Assembly (NCBI GenBank): GCA_022577435.1
Contig: JAKOON010000018.1
Coordinates: 10,795,096 to 10,859,095, forward strand
Source: Embiotoca jacksoni
Taxonomy: Eukaryota > Chordata > Actinopteri > Embiotocidae
Direction: 5' to 3'
Length of the DNA: 64,000 nt
Both the position numbers and the translations under genes were made by a program. Shown in pieces: positions 38,634 to 53,400 of this stretch (its first letter is position 1; each line of letters starts with the position of its first letter). The notes under the pieces were generated by a model, which saw only the letters and a program-made list of their open reading frames with translations, ran no database searches and was not told where the DNA came from.

Positions 38634-41600
38634 GTCAGCTGCAACTCTTTTTTTGATGATTGATGACGTTTTAAAAACACAACTCTTCAGTTCGGTTGTT
38701 TTTCTGTCATAAATACTTTTTATTTTTTATAAATGGTTTGTTTTGAGGAAATGCCATTTTTAGCAATTTACATGATTTACATAATGGTAATTTTCTGCAT
38801 TTTATTTGTATTTGTATTTTATTTTTTTAAACGACTTTTGGTGTACTATATGTTTTATGTGATTTTATATCACATAAAACTATTTTTAAGACAGAATAAA
38901 TTGGACTGTATGCATTAATATAATATTATTTGCCGTTATAAATTATACTGGTGTTATTGAAATCATTACAGCGAGTCTGTCCAAGCACAGTATTGCTACA
39001 GAATTTTTGCAGTGTTTATTTTTTATTTTGTTTGAAATGATTGGTCTTTTTTAGACTTACAAAATTATGTACTTGCCAAAAAAAAAGAAAAAAAGTCCAA
39101 ATTAATTACATCTTTTGATTAACAGTAAACTATAAGCAAGTTACATCAAGTTGTCTGACAGAAAATAGATTTTTCATTGCGTCATAACTGGTTTTGTGTC
39201 ATTAAAAGTATCCTCAATAATTCATTTATATCATATATTTAAACACAATATCAAATATATAATTGTATATACATTGATATAGTACAAATGAATTGATTAC
39301 AAACATTTTCTAAAATAAGGAATATTTTGGAAAACATAGTTTCTGCTCTTCGGAACAATGTTTCATTCAGAATGTGCTTGTTCGCGAGTTTTAATGTGAA
39401 AGAATATTTTCACACAGAGAAAAATAATTGATTGATATTGACACGATTTGTAGAAATATACGCAGTATATGTCAACTCTTTTCTGCGTTTCACTTGAGTT
39501 TTACCGTGGTTTCCAGGAATTCTGGCTCTTGAAGGAAGCGACTTCTCTCGCGTCACTGTGGATTTTCTGGGGATGACTTCTGAAGGTCAAAGTTCACATC
39601 ATGTCAACGTGTCGGAGGGTGGCTCCTTTACTGTGGCATCTGAATGGATTTCGAAAACTCCCGGCAAATACGAAACAAGTGAGTTAACCAGAGCAAGCTT
39701 TCTGTTTTGTTTTAAGGCGATTACTTAAATAATGAAACAATAAAGGAAAAACGTATGCATTTAAAAATGTCCTCCTCTTATTTTTGTCCGTTTTTCTTTT
39801 CTTTTCTTTTTTTTAGATGTCCGTGTCTCCAACCCCCTCTCTACGCTCTCCTCCACCCTCCGCTTATCCGTCTTGCAGTCCTCTCCGGGCAGCTTAGTGA
39901 TCTCTTTGGTCCACGGCCCCCTGGGTGTTCCCTCCTGCGTCCCCTTCGCACATTCAGACCCCGGCGGTGTGACTGTCGAGGCAGCATACCGGGGCGACCC
40001 GGTCACGCTGCAGGCGTACGTGCAGGAAGGTCCTCCAGCGGAGTTCTCCTGGTGGTTTACTCACAAGGAAAAAGAGACCAAACTGGAGGGAGTAGCGACA
40101 GCTTGCCTTTTTAAGTTGGACTGTCTGAACAGCTCTGCGGTAAGTTAGCCAGAGAAACAGCATGACTCTGTGACACTAACCTTTCCGGCACGCAGGTGTG
40201 ATGTTGTCTTTTTAATTGATCAGCACCTATAAATTAAGCCACTTTGGCACGTGCTCTGAAAAACAAAACAAAAATCAGTATTTTAGCATTTCTAACCGGC
40301 TCGTGTTTACTATCTGGCCTGCTGTGATAGGTAAGAACATATCAAAAAGACGATCACCTTTTCAGTATCAAGCTAAAATCTGTGTTTTTGTCCACTTGAA
40401 TTATTTGATTCTCAAATTCTCTTTAACAGCTTCAAATATGGAGCCGTTGCATGCTTACGTTTTCAAAAATAATCCTTGCTTTTTGTAAACAATGTGAATA
40501 CAGAAGTCGTTTAGCCACAACATTTAACCTCTGACATATGAAGCATAAATTATTAATACAATAATCCAGCAATAAATCCTCCCATCATCAGGATTATAAT
40601 GTCCAGCAGTGGGTTATACTGAGAAGTGTTCCTAAAATGTTGTCCCTCCCATTTAAATGAATAAGGCGAACAAACTAAGTCTCCAAAATGGCCATTAAAA
40701 TAAATCAACACCTCTTTCAATCGGATTGAATAATAACTAGACATTTGAATCCTGATGAAGGGAGGATTTTCTGCTGGGCTTTTGTTTTATACTTTATGCT
40801 TTCCCCGTCACTGGTTTTAATGTTGTGGCTGATTTGGTGTTAAGTGAAAAATTGCATTCAAGATTGATGACGGATTTTATACGTGAAGGATTTACAGTAG
40901 GTCCACTGCATTTACATTTGTAATTTTTTTTTAAATTTATTTTTATTTTTTTTAATAATTATGCCAAATAACTCATTACAGAACAGAACTTCATTAAATG
41001 TGATGTTGTTAAAATAACAGCAAAAGAATCCAAACCTAAAAATAACAGATTAGGATAGAAAAAAACAACAACTCTTAACGTAACTTTTACTCATCTTTTA
41101 TTTAAGCTAAATTATTATACTAAGTGTTCTTATTTTGTTGTATTTTGTCATGGGTCAACAACTAGAATGTGAAATGTTTACAAAATCATCACATTTATTA
41201 ACCACAGGAAAATCTTCAGTGAATTATTTTTGTGAACACTTTATACCCCCTTTTCTAGATAAATAACATAAACACAACCAAATTCTGATGTGCCCATGAT
41301 AGCTCATTTTGGTCATGAGGATCAGAGAGCTGATGAAGGAAACCAAGATGTTTAAACAGTGAACAGCAGCACTCTGCTGGGACTAAAGACACGCAAGATA
41401 AATAAAACGGTTGAGTCTGGTTGCTCCTGTTTCCTGATGGATTTAGTGCATTTTTAAAAGACATGCTGCTGACACACACAAAAAAAAAAACATCTAAAAA
41501 AAAATAATAGAAGTTTATTATTTTATTAATCTGCATAGAGAAGAAATGCTCCTCTCCATTTGATTTGATCAGTTAGGAAAAACAAAAAAAGGTGATTTTG

Positions 41601-44600
41601 TTTCATATAAAAAAAAAAAAAATTAACTTTAGCAATGAAAAATCTCCAGGAGGTGGCTTCATGTTCATTCAACAGCAGTAACATTTCATTTGAAATATTC
41701 CTCATCTTTGCTTGTTTTGTTTTTAATTTTGACCAAAAGAAAAAAAAATCCTAACTCTACATGCCCTTAGAACTGGACCTTTGAAACCTTAGGAGTTCAC
41801 ACGGTGACCGTGAACGCCTCCACTGCCTACGGATGGACCCAGGAGACAGTACACGTCGTGAGTACTCTCGCTGTCACTCACTCAAAACGTTATCGTGATG
41901 CAAATATCAATGAATCAATCATACAAATCTTTAAAAATGTCATCCATATGTAGTTTTATTTTTGATAAGGCTCAATTTCCTCAAAATATTTGAACCTACG
42001 TTACTCAAACAGAAGCAAGTCGCGTTTCGGGGGCTACTTAACGCTACAGGTGAACATATTTGCTGCATTAGCAAGTATTTTGTTCATAGTAATGAAGAGG
42101 ACATGTCACTCAGTGCAGCGGTGCGGATCATCGAAGGGTTTTCAATAGTTTTTGAGAATCCGATGCAGAGAAATTACATATATCAGACTTTGCCAAAAAA
42201 AAACAACCATTTGTTTCGTGTGTGTCGACATTAAGGAAACTATAAAACCGGAAAAGACTGATATTTTAATCTCAGGTTTGTGTGCGTGTTGTCTGTATGT
42301 GGCTGCGTGCTCTTGTAGGTGGTTGTATGTCCTGTCGTCTCCGACCTTAGAGCGAGATTATCTGGCAATCGGCTGACTGCCGGAGACGTTGTATCTGTGG
42401 ACCCGGAGCTGTTCACCACCATGAAGCACCGACTCGTCCTCAACCTCACACTGAAAGCAGAGCAGAGCGACGGCGGTCCCGAGGACCTCGGCGGCATGGA
42501 GAAGGGCTGTAACCATGGCAACGTCGCATGCGATCACAATCCCAGTCCACGGCACGGTAACATCTGTTTGCCTGATGACACTCACTCACCTCCCCACCCC
42601 CACACTCACCCCTCCTCCAATCACCCCAGCTCGCATGTGCACATCCGTCTTCGCTGCCGCCTCCCCACTCCTGCAGGACAGTATCACCTCCTGGCATCCG
42701 TCCACTCCTCCGCTGAGCCGTCGCCACCGCTGCTCTCCACCGTCCTCCCCCGAGCCTCGATGGTGTACGAGCGTATCTGTGCCCTCAGGCCTTCCGGGAG
42801 TTGGACGTCGGCAGCTCGAACACGAGCACAATTCAGCCTGGAGGTCGTTGGCGACGCCAGCCGCGCCAAGCCACAAGAGTGGTTTGGACGATCGGTCTGC
42901 ATGATGACGTCGTGCTGAAGAAGACAACCGAGGAGTGGCGCATCAAAGTGTCTCTTCCAAAAGCAGGCTGTTATACTGTCACTGTTCAGGCCCTTAATCC
43001 AGTCAGCCGGGCCTCATTTGAAACACAAATCCAGGTTCAAGATCCAGTCGGAGAGCTGCTGCTGGACATTCCCAGTGGGGTCACGACAAATCAAAAATAC
43101 TCGGTTGTATTCAGTGTCTCGTCGGGGTCAAATGTTACAGTCTCTCTGCTGGTGAACTCAACATTACTGTGCAGAAACAGCAGCTACGTGACAGGAGTTG
43201 AGGCAACGGTGGTTTTGCTTTTCAACCACACTGGCTATGTAGTAATTGAGCTTCGAGCTGAGAACCGAGTGTCTTCTCAGAATAGAGACGTGAGAGTGTG
43301 TGTGAAGGGGAACAGGAAGCCGTTACCACAAGCTACAATTAATCCAACATGGCAAGCACCCACCAGGCAAAGTCTCATTCACAACGCAGATAACAAGAGT
43401 AAAGACATTTAAACAATAAAGTCACATTTTTTAACCCTCTTTTCTTGTAAATGTTAAAAAAAGATTTCTACATTTTTATTCTTAAATCAGTGTAACATAA
43501 ATGTTTAAATGGCCACTGTCTTGACACAATATCAACCTCAAATGGTTTATATTTGCACATCTCTGTCCTAAAACAGTCCTTATCTATAGTATATACTGTA
43601 TGTGATGATCATGTGTCTCTTTTATCCCCAAGCTGTGAGGATTTATGCGGCAAAGCAAGCCTATCCCACAAACACAGATATACTCTTCCTGGCTGTAGCT
43701 GATGGACCAGGTCCTGTGGAGTTCATCTGGCACTTTGGAGACTCCAGATCAGCCAGAACCAGAACAAGGACCATCATCAAAAGATATCACAACCCCGGCA
43801 GGTACCAGACCCGAGTCCAAAACATTCAAAATACAATTTGGTGCTTCTTTGACTTAAAAGATTAAGATTCGCATGTTTTTGTCCGAAAAATAGCAAATGA
43901 TCATTTTTCAAATTCTGTTATTCAACTGATTAAAACAACAAACTTGTCACTCGGGTATAATTAAATAGATTAGCCTGTTGTACGTGCAGGAACCTTAGCT
44001 TCCCTTTGACAATGTTCAATCTAGTAGTGCGAGTGACTCACCAGTCAAATCTCACCCGTCTCGACGCAGTTACAATGTAGCCGTAGTGGCGTCTCGTGGT
44101 CGGACATCCGTCACCTCCGATGTGTTCCCGCTGCTCGTCCAGAGGGGAGTGAAGCTCAACCGGCTGGTGCACCGGGCCTCGGCCCTGCGGAATCACACGG
44201 TGATGTTGAGTTGCCGGGTGGACGTAGGAACTAACGCGACCTTCCTGTGGAGCTTCGGAGACGGAACAACCAGGACAGGACAGAGCACCGAAAGGCACGT
44301 CTTCCACAGGTGAGCCGAAGAGTTACACTCGATTTGAAGTTAGTTTTAAATGTTCCTCAGGTGAATTTCATTTCCGATGCTTTTTATGTGACAATATTAA
44401 ATTCTCTCTCGTTCCTGACATCCTCGTCAGCTTGTCTTAGCGTTGTTCTTTCAAGTAAATATAAAAAATGAACCCTTTTATGTGTGATGCGCATTTATGC
44501 CTTGATTTAGTGTACATGCATTTGCCTCTCCAGAACAGGAGAGTTCAGAGTCGAGGTGACCGTGTTTAACCTGGTCAGCTCGGCCTCTCTGAGCAGCCAC

Positions 44601-47600
44601 ATCTTCGTGGTGGACCAGCCTTGTCGGCCTCCAGCAGTCAAAAACATGGGGCCTCTCAAACTACAGGTACGGGCTGGACATTTACCGAAACATGCAACCG
44701 GATAATGGCAATAAGATAATGAATTGTCCTCTCTGCACCTAGGTGCAAAGACATGAGGTTATCCGTCTGGGGGTGACGTATGAGACAGAAGTTGACTGTG
44801 ACTCATCAGGAGGTCTCAACTACACCTGGACGTTACGTGACTCTGACGGCCGGGTCGTCCCTCTGCCTCTCACAGACACACACAAACAGAGCCTCAGTCT
44901 GCAGAGCCACCTCCTGCAATACGACACCTATACTGCCAGAGCCAGGGTAAGTAATGACAAGAACTGCTGCGCATTGATCTTTAAACTGGGATAAATGATT
45001 TAAAAGGCATCCAGCTCTACATTTTGTCACAAGTTCTGTTAATAATAGTACGAACATACTGGCATTGCACTTATTTCTTTTTTTTTACCAAACAAGAAAT
45101 CAACTCGAGCCCTGGCTGTCATTCATCTGCAGGTCCAGGTCGTCGGCAGCGTGGTGTACAGTAACTACAGCGTGAGAGTTCAGGTGACACCGAGCCCCCC
45201 TGTGCCTTTCATCCAGGGCGGCACCAACGTCTTCATCAGCAGCATCAGCAACACCACAGTAACCCTGGATGGGCAGGCGTCTTACGACCCTGACTTCCCC
45301 ATGAACCCGCTCAGGTAGCAACTGTGACCTGCTTTAAAACCTTTAAATGGACATCTAACCCAAGGCAGGATAACATGCGTATAAATGGGCTGCAAACGAT
45401 ACTGTATGGATATTTTGCGAATACGAGTGTCTGGCAGAAAGCAGAGAAACCTTCCTGTTAAAAGAAAATTGACAAGATACAACAAGTGTACGCTTTTATG
45501 GGGAATTTGGTGATCGCAATGTAATTGCTTTGATTTCCATCTGCTTCGTCAACGTGTCATTTAAAAAAAACACGGCACCTCCGTCTTTAATAAGTATAAC
45601 TTCAACTTTTAGCTCACTATTCATCTCGTCTTTGTAGCTAGTTCGCAAACCGGACGCGCCCCCTAACGGGTATAATGAGAACTGCAATATTAACCCGATA
45701 ATTGAATTTAACTTTTTGAATTGAAGTTTATTGAGGTTAAACAGCCACACAAAATATAGCCGAGCTTTTATTTAACTCTTTAGCTACAGGCTATTTGTGA
45801 ACATTTGTGCATTCAGAAAGTTTTAAATAGGGATGTTATATTCCAGTGCAATAATAACAAAATGAAAATCAAAAAACAACTTTAAATAGTTTTCTGTGGT
45901 CATTTTGTGTCTCTTTTAGTTGTTTCATATCTTGTTTTCCTATTTTGGAGTAATTTTTGTCTTTCATATTCGTGTGTGTCCCTCTGAAAAGATTTGTGTG
46001 TTTGGAAGTGAACATCTTCTCTAATTTTCTCTGTATAGCTACAGCTGGACATGTAAGCCAGTCAGCTCCATCCCCAGCTCCTGTTTCAGCCACCACATTC
46101 CCAGTTCATCCCCTGTGCTCACACTCCCTGTCAGTTTCCTGAAACACAACTTTGACCAATTCCAGTTCACCTTCACCGTCCACAGCGGAGAGCGCTCAGC
46201 TTCATCAGAGGCTTTCCTCACTGTAACATCAAACACGATCAGGTATGAGTTCAAAAACGAAGCAAAAAGAGAGGAGGAACCATTAATTTAAGCTCTTGGG
46301 GCTGAAAATTACCATTGAAAATAGCACCTTGATCCAATACGTGACTTTTGACGTGCCCTGCTACGCTATGCCCAATCATACATCCGATCCAGGAAGGTAT
46401 CCGTTTACTGCCGTGACTGCCAGGGAGACCATGTGAACTGGGATAAGTCTTTCTCAGTCAGCGCCATCTGTGAAGACTGTAACATTCCTGTAAAACACAC
46501 CCAGCACAGCTGGAGTCTGTACCTGGTCAACGTTTCATCCAAGCCCGTCACGGAGGGTAAAACAAAGACAAAATTCCTCCCCTTACTCCTTTCATTTGAA
46601 AGAACATTTCTGACATTGAATCTTTGCTCATCTGTTCTGTTCCAGTCCTGTTCTGTTATACAGCAGATCTCAGTGCTCCGTCCACCATCAAGGAGGATCC
46701 TGACACCTCCCTTCAGATTCCTGGGAATACTTCACATTACACCCACACTGTCTATGCCTCTACTTCTTCATCCTTTCCCGAGAATGCCTCTGAAACAGAG
46801 GCCAAAGAGCTCAATCTGGACCTGCCCTACAGTGAGACATTGTCTAACAAGAACAGAAACACGTCAAACAAAGCTGGTGTGTTAGACTGTAGTTTGTGAG
46901 ATAAAAAGAAGAAACTTCAGACCGAGAACGTATACCACCATGTCACTAAATCTCCTCCTCTCTCCTCACACAGAGTCAAAGCACTCCACTAGTCCTTTTG
47001 TCCTTGACAATGGTAGTTTCCTAGATCCAGACCATTTTGTCCAGAGGGACTTTATCAGCGAATTTCCATTTGACCCTGACTCTTCTGCTGACTGGGAATT
47101 TTCTCCTCCAGTGCTAGAGAGGGGGGATGTGGATGGCCGGCTGGGTAAGAAAAAAACATTTTGGTTTGGAAGTCACACATTCAAATTCAAACAGCCATTG
47201 GTGAAGAAATAAATTTGGTCTTTGAACAGTCAAATTAAAGTGTTTTCAGGTATTCTGGCCCTTTAAGACACCTGCAAAAAAGGCTTGAAAAAAGATAAGA
47301 GAAATGAAAGCGATACTGTAGTGAACTTTTTAAGAAAACAGTTACAAATCCAGCATACAGGAGCCACATTATCTTTCATTTCGGAGTAATTTTTGTATTC
47401 AGATGATGAATTTAAATCCAATATTCTTTTTGCTGACTTTTGGTCTCCACCACCTCCTGAGAGAAATGAGGCTCTTTAGCTGCTAAATACTATGACGTGT
47501 TCACCAGCTAGTCTCTGAGGTTGTCTGCTACTTGGTGCTGTCAGCACAAAGTAACATTAATGAGAGCAGTGAGACTTAATTCAAGTAGGCAAGCTGAGGG

Positions 47601-49213
47601 CAGTAAAACTAAAAGGAGCTAAAAGAGTTTGAAGGACCTGGTTTTCCAAATACACTGTATTATCATCTTAATTATTTTAATGCCATTCTGTCATTTAGCA
47701 TTAAAGCTAATTGTGTTACAGATCCAGATTATGATGTCCCCTTCCCAAGTGCAGAGGAAGGAGACCCGGGGATGTCAGCAGGAAGACCCACAGGTACACT
47801 ACACGCTGTATCTGTGTTTGCTACTGTATTTGATATGAGATGGATGTTTATTTTCCCGTGTGTATTCCCAGGTGTGGACGATGAGGGCTTCAGCGCAGGA
47901 GATGACTCGGTGTTTAATCCAGCATTTCATGAAGATGAGGGGAGTAATTTGGTGGATCCTGAGCCACCTGTGGTGCTTCAGGAGCCAACTTTGCTCGACT
48001 TACCCCGAGACTCAGTCGACAGAGGCCTGTTTGAGTCCTTCACTTACACAGGTACATCATTCAGAAATCATTTCCTGTCCGTGTTTGTCTGTCTCAGCGT
48101 TTAGTCCTTTTACTTTCTCTTTGAATCTGTACAGGAATCTCCTCCCCTTCACTCGGCTTCAGACCCTTCAGCCTGAGGCCAAACAGCAGATACATGGTGG
48201 AGGTCACTGTCAGTAAGTCTCAACACAAGAGCTGACATTTTTGTTAAGGTATAAAAAGATAGAAAAATTGATAGAAGAAATATTTCTAAATAATACATCT
48301 CAAAATGAGCCATAGGAGATGAGTTGTAACAGCAGAATAAGACAAAATGCAGCTTTGGTTTCTAAATATTTGCGTACTGTAACCTTAACCCTCGTGTTGT
48401 CCTCGGGTCAAAATGACCCGCAGCTGTGTTCAACCAAGTTCTATTTTATTTCTATATTTTTTGGGATCATTGGTCATCATTCTTTAAAGAAACCCTCACA
48501 GCCTCCTTGTCACCAATGATCCCCAAAAAATATGAAAATAAAATAGAACTTGGTTGAACACAGCTGCGGGTCATTTTGATCCAAGGACAACACGAGGGTT
48601 AACATAATAATGACCGCGTTGGCTCTGATTCAGTCAATCACTTGTAGGTTGGAATCTTTGCGTGAACGATGCTCTCTGTTTTTGTCTGATGAACTTCAGC
48701 ATCTCAAAATAGTTTTCTGGGCCGGACTCAGCTGTTCCTTCAAACCAACCCTGTTCCAAAGGGCATGACGTGCCAGGTGCAGCCAGAACAAGGAGTTGAG
48801 CTACGCACACACTTCAGTGTCTTCTGCAGCTCAGGGAGGGAGGTATATTCTTTTAAACACAGTTAACACACGTATTGCTTGGTTGACCATGCATGATGTG
48901 CCAGATGCTTTAAATGTAAACAAATTCCCAGTAAAATTTTATATATTTAAATTAAGCTGCATAAATTGCACATTCTTTCACATTTGAGTTCAGTCATCTA
49001 TCCTCCTCTTCTCTCCAGTTTTGATTTGGGTACATTTGTCCCTGCATGTCCCTCACATGGTTTGGTGTGTGTGTAAATATGTGTGTTTGAAGGACTTACT
49101 GTATGAGTACAGCTACAGTGTAGGAGGACGACCCCCCAGGACACTGTACCACGGGAGAGACTTCCAATACTACTTCAGCCTTCCTTCAGGTGACCCCAGT
49201 GATGACTATAAAG

Positions 49214-49304
<91 letters not shown>

Positions 49305-50409
49305 CAAAACGACATGCACATGGACCCTAATTTGTGAATATTAAAGTACACATTAAACACTTTTTTTTTTGCATTGTATCACTGACATTTCCATTTGATG
49401 TATTAAGTAAACTTATTTATCGTTGTTTCTATAGTGATAATTTATACAGAAATAAGAAGCGGCACACATGGGTCCGCCACCAAACCCTGTCCTGTCACCG
49501 TCCAAGTCCGACCAAGCTTCCTCAGAGACACCTCGTCTTCTTCTTCTTCTCATCATAATCCTGATCTGGAGCTGTAAGAATCAATTAATTCATTTTACGT
49601 TCGTGTTTCAGGGCTTCATTAAAAATGTGCTCAAATTCAAAGTAACACAGTATTCATGCAATATTGTGATTTTGAGTGACAGTAAACCAGAGTTCAATAT
49701 GGACACTTTAGATTACGAGAAGAAATTTGGATGTCAGATTGAAGAATTATGCACCTTACTCTTAAATACTTTTAAATTTCATACATTTTATGAATATACA
49801 TCACTTATTAGTCGTACGTGCCAAATATAAGACTTATAAATTGTAACAAAACGCTTTCTCACAATTAATAAATGTGAAATAATGTTTTGGGTTAACATTC
49901 TGGAGTTGTACATTTTAGTTAAGTTACTTATAAATGGAGTTTAGTTTGGATCTTCTGTATATTTCTACTGCAGGTTCAGTTGGTCTAAGTTCTTCATCTG
50001 CTGATTAAAAGAGCTAAATGAAAAGACAAACTTTGTTATAGTGGAGAATATACAGCGATTTTATACAATCTGGCAGTCTAAAAGTGGCTCTCTGGGGGTT
50101 GAAAGTCTATAAAACATTCAGAGCGAGACAACAACAGTAGAGCTCTTCTATGCTGCATTAATTACGACAACACTATGGATACCACATTCTGTTATTAATT
50201 TTTCATTCGCTCCAGCTCAGAGTCAGGTCTGAGGAACCTGTCGGCTCTGGTGCAGCTTGGGAACAGTGTGGAGATTCGTAACTACGTCAGTCTCCTCTCC
50301 GGCGTCCTGAACAGACTCAGTCGGGACACTGCGGCCAACACACACGCACAGAGACACGTGCGCAATGTGCTCATTTGCACAGTGTGTGAGCTCGAGAGCA
50401 GCGAACAGG

Positions 50410-50497
<88 letters not shown>

Positions 50498-53400
50498 AGC
50501 ACAGTACTTTAAGATTAACAGAATAACATTGTTTTGCTGAATTATCTCACATGTAATTCAATCCCAGGAATCAATGGCAGACAACATCCGTATTCTTAAA
50601 GACCTTCTGCAAGTTACAAGTCAGGTAGGTGAACGGTTGCTCTCTTTCATGGACAAGGAGACACTGACAGATGCTTGCTGACAGATTAAAATTGTTTCTC
50701 ATGCTTGCTTTTATTCCTTTTAGGTGACATTAGTGAGTGCCAGACAAGTAACAGCTCATGTTCAGGTTGTCTCAGAGCTTTTTTCTAAGTCCAGTGCTCC
50801 AGATCAGTACCATGGTAACCAGAAGACACTCAACTCTCTGGTCAGCCTGCTTTCATACAGCCTTCAAGCGGTCACTAGTTATGAAAACACACCTAAAACA
50901 CACAACAGTGCCGACATTACAAAAGCACAGGAATCAGATTCACTGACTGGTGAAAACACAAGAGATGTTGAAGATGCTCCTGGTGGCTGTCTACCAGAGT
51001 CATCCTCCTGTCCTCACATCAAACAGGGCGGATCAAGTCCAACAAGGCAACTGGTGCCGCTTGTAGCTGATATTCTGCAGACTGCTTCAGACTTAATGCG
51101 GGTGAGAGAAAACATGCATGTTTTTATACATGTAAAGATGTCCCCCCCACACTCACACTAATATCCAGTCTCTTTTTTTCAGAAGTCCCTTTTGTTCCAT
51201 GAGACCCAGGAGCACAGAGTTAGCACTGATTTTATCACCTTGTATGCCGCACGCCAAAACCAAACGTCCACAGTCATCAGCAGTGGCTCCACCACTTTCT
51301 ACATGCCGGCTTCTCTGATCCAGATGCTGTTTGCTCATCACATCCCTTCCCATCAACAGTGTGTCCTCAAAGTGCTGACTGAGCTTGCTCACAGCCCTTA
51401 CAGCTGGGCCAGCTATCCCACACAGGTGAAAACAGCAGGATATGTAGACATTTAGTGATTTAAAGGCAAGGTGTCACTCTTACCTACTACTTTGATTTCC
51501 AGCTGAGTGGACAAGTGGTTGACCTGAGTCTGTACAAGTGCAGCACGAGGAGAAAGATCCCCATTCGCCCCCTCATTCAGCCAATCAGCATCGAGCTGCT
51601 GCACCCACACAGTAAAGTATGTGTTTGTGTTTGTGAAAAATAAAGGTGCCCTGTGGAGATTTCTTCTTAACAAAACAAAAGTTATATTTATGAAAAGCGT
51701 TGTGTACAAAGCTGATTTTTACTGTTGAGCTCTCAGTGAACTTCTTCAGTGAGTAACTGATCACATCTCGGCTGTAGAAGAGCTCTACACGCGAGTACAT
51801 CCTTCTGCGCAGCCAGGTCAACTACCACAGCTTCAACATTACCCACGAGCACTTGCAGCAGGCCATCCAGCTGACAGTCGTGTTCACGCCACCACTCAAC
51901 AAGGCGTTTCCCATCATGCTGCTCTTCAGGTAGACTTGCAGAGACTCAATTTCGAGCTGTATGAAAACATGATGATAATGAGTTTTGAGTAAATGACATA
52001 AATATGGCATGAATCTCTGATGTTTCAGGATGTTTGAGAGGCCAACTCCCAGCATGCACCACCTGCAAAGGACTCACCACTGGGAGAGCAACACCACACG
52101 GATCAGTCTGCCCCCATCCCACCTCAATGGTGAGTCTCTCGGTTCTTTGTTTTCAGCTCTGTCCCTCCTCATCTTACCATCTATGAAATGGACATATACA
52201 TAAAAAGTATCTATCAAATCAATCATCCATTAATGCTTTAGCAAAGTGTAACATGTCAAAAATTTCAGTTATATAGTCACTAGTCATTGGATATCATTTT
52301 GAGAATAAGAATACATTTTTTTTTAAAATATGCTGTGTTAAGAGGTAGTCATATCAAAAAGTTATCTTTTACCATTTAACTCTTTCCAACACAGTACTTA
52401 GCAAGATAATATTTGTACTAATTCTGTGTAGCTGGCTCAGATTACTTTCCTGCACTTGCTTCAACATTTCACATGTACATTTGAAAACGGTCTCACCAAA
52501 ATCATAACATTTTCTAGCTGCAGGTGTTGGTCACTTGGCCCTGCTTAACGCTGATTTTGAGAAAGCACCCAGAGGCAAGCACCTGAGTGAACAGATAAGT
52601 TACAGCCTCTCAGTGGACAGCAGTCTGTGTTTGTCCTGGGACAGCCAGCAGGGGGCCTGGACACCCCACGGCTGCAGGACACGGCAATCAGAAACAACTT
52701 CTGCAGTGAACTGCAGGTAAGGCATGAAATAAGCATAAAACACATCCACACACACTGCAAGAAAAAAAAAAGAATGTATAGGTTAGATTAATCACTTGTT
52801 TCTGGGTGTTGAATCCAGTTGCCACCAGTTGAGGCCGCTGACTGTGGTGCAGCAGCAGATCCAGAGCAGCCATGACACAGCCGATCTGGACCCGTTCCTA
52901 AGGTGACCTCATCCCCCTGAGGCCTGGATCTTGTATTTGTCAAGAGCAAACAACATCACTGTTCCTTCAACTGTAGCGATAGTCTGGACCTTTTATTTAC
53001 ATGCTCCAGTATAACACAAGTAATATCACAATGTTTTGCTTCTTATAAGATGTAAGATATTGTCCAAGTAAAGAGAGGTCAAAATATGAATACAACTTGC
53101 TTTCTGCCTCTCTGAAACCTCAGTGTGTCCAGTGATCTGACAGTCCTGGGTGTCCTGGTGGTGTTCGTGTGCCTGTACATCCCGGGGTTGGTGCTGTGTA
53201 AGAGAGCTGAGATGAATGGAAAAGTCCACTATCTTTCTGACAACTCTCCATATGACCCACATCTCTATGCTGTCACCATCCACACTGGTCTCTGCTCTGC
53301 AGCCCGTCTGAGTGCAAAGGTAAAGCTGTTTTTTTGTTCCTTTAAACCCATCATTCATTCTCACTGGCCTCTATGGTCGCATTGCATTTAACTGCACATG

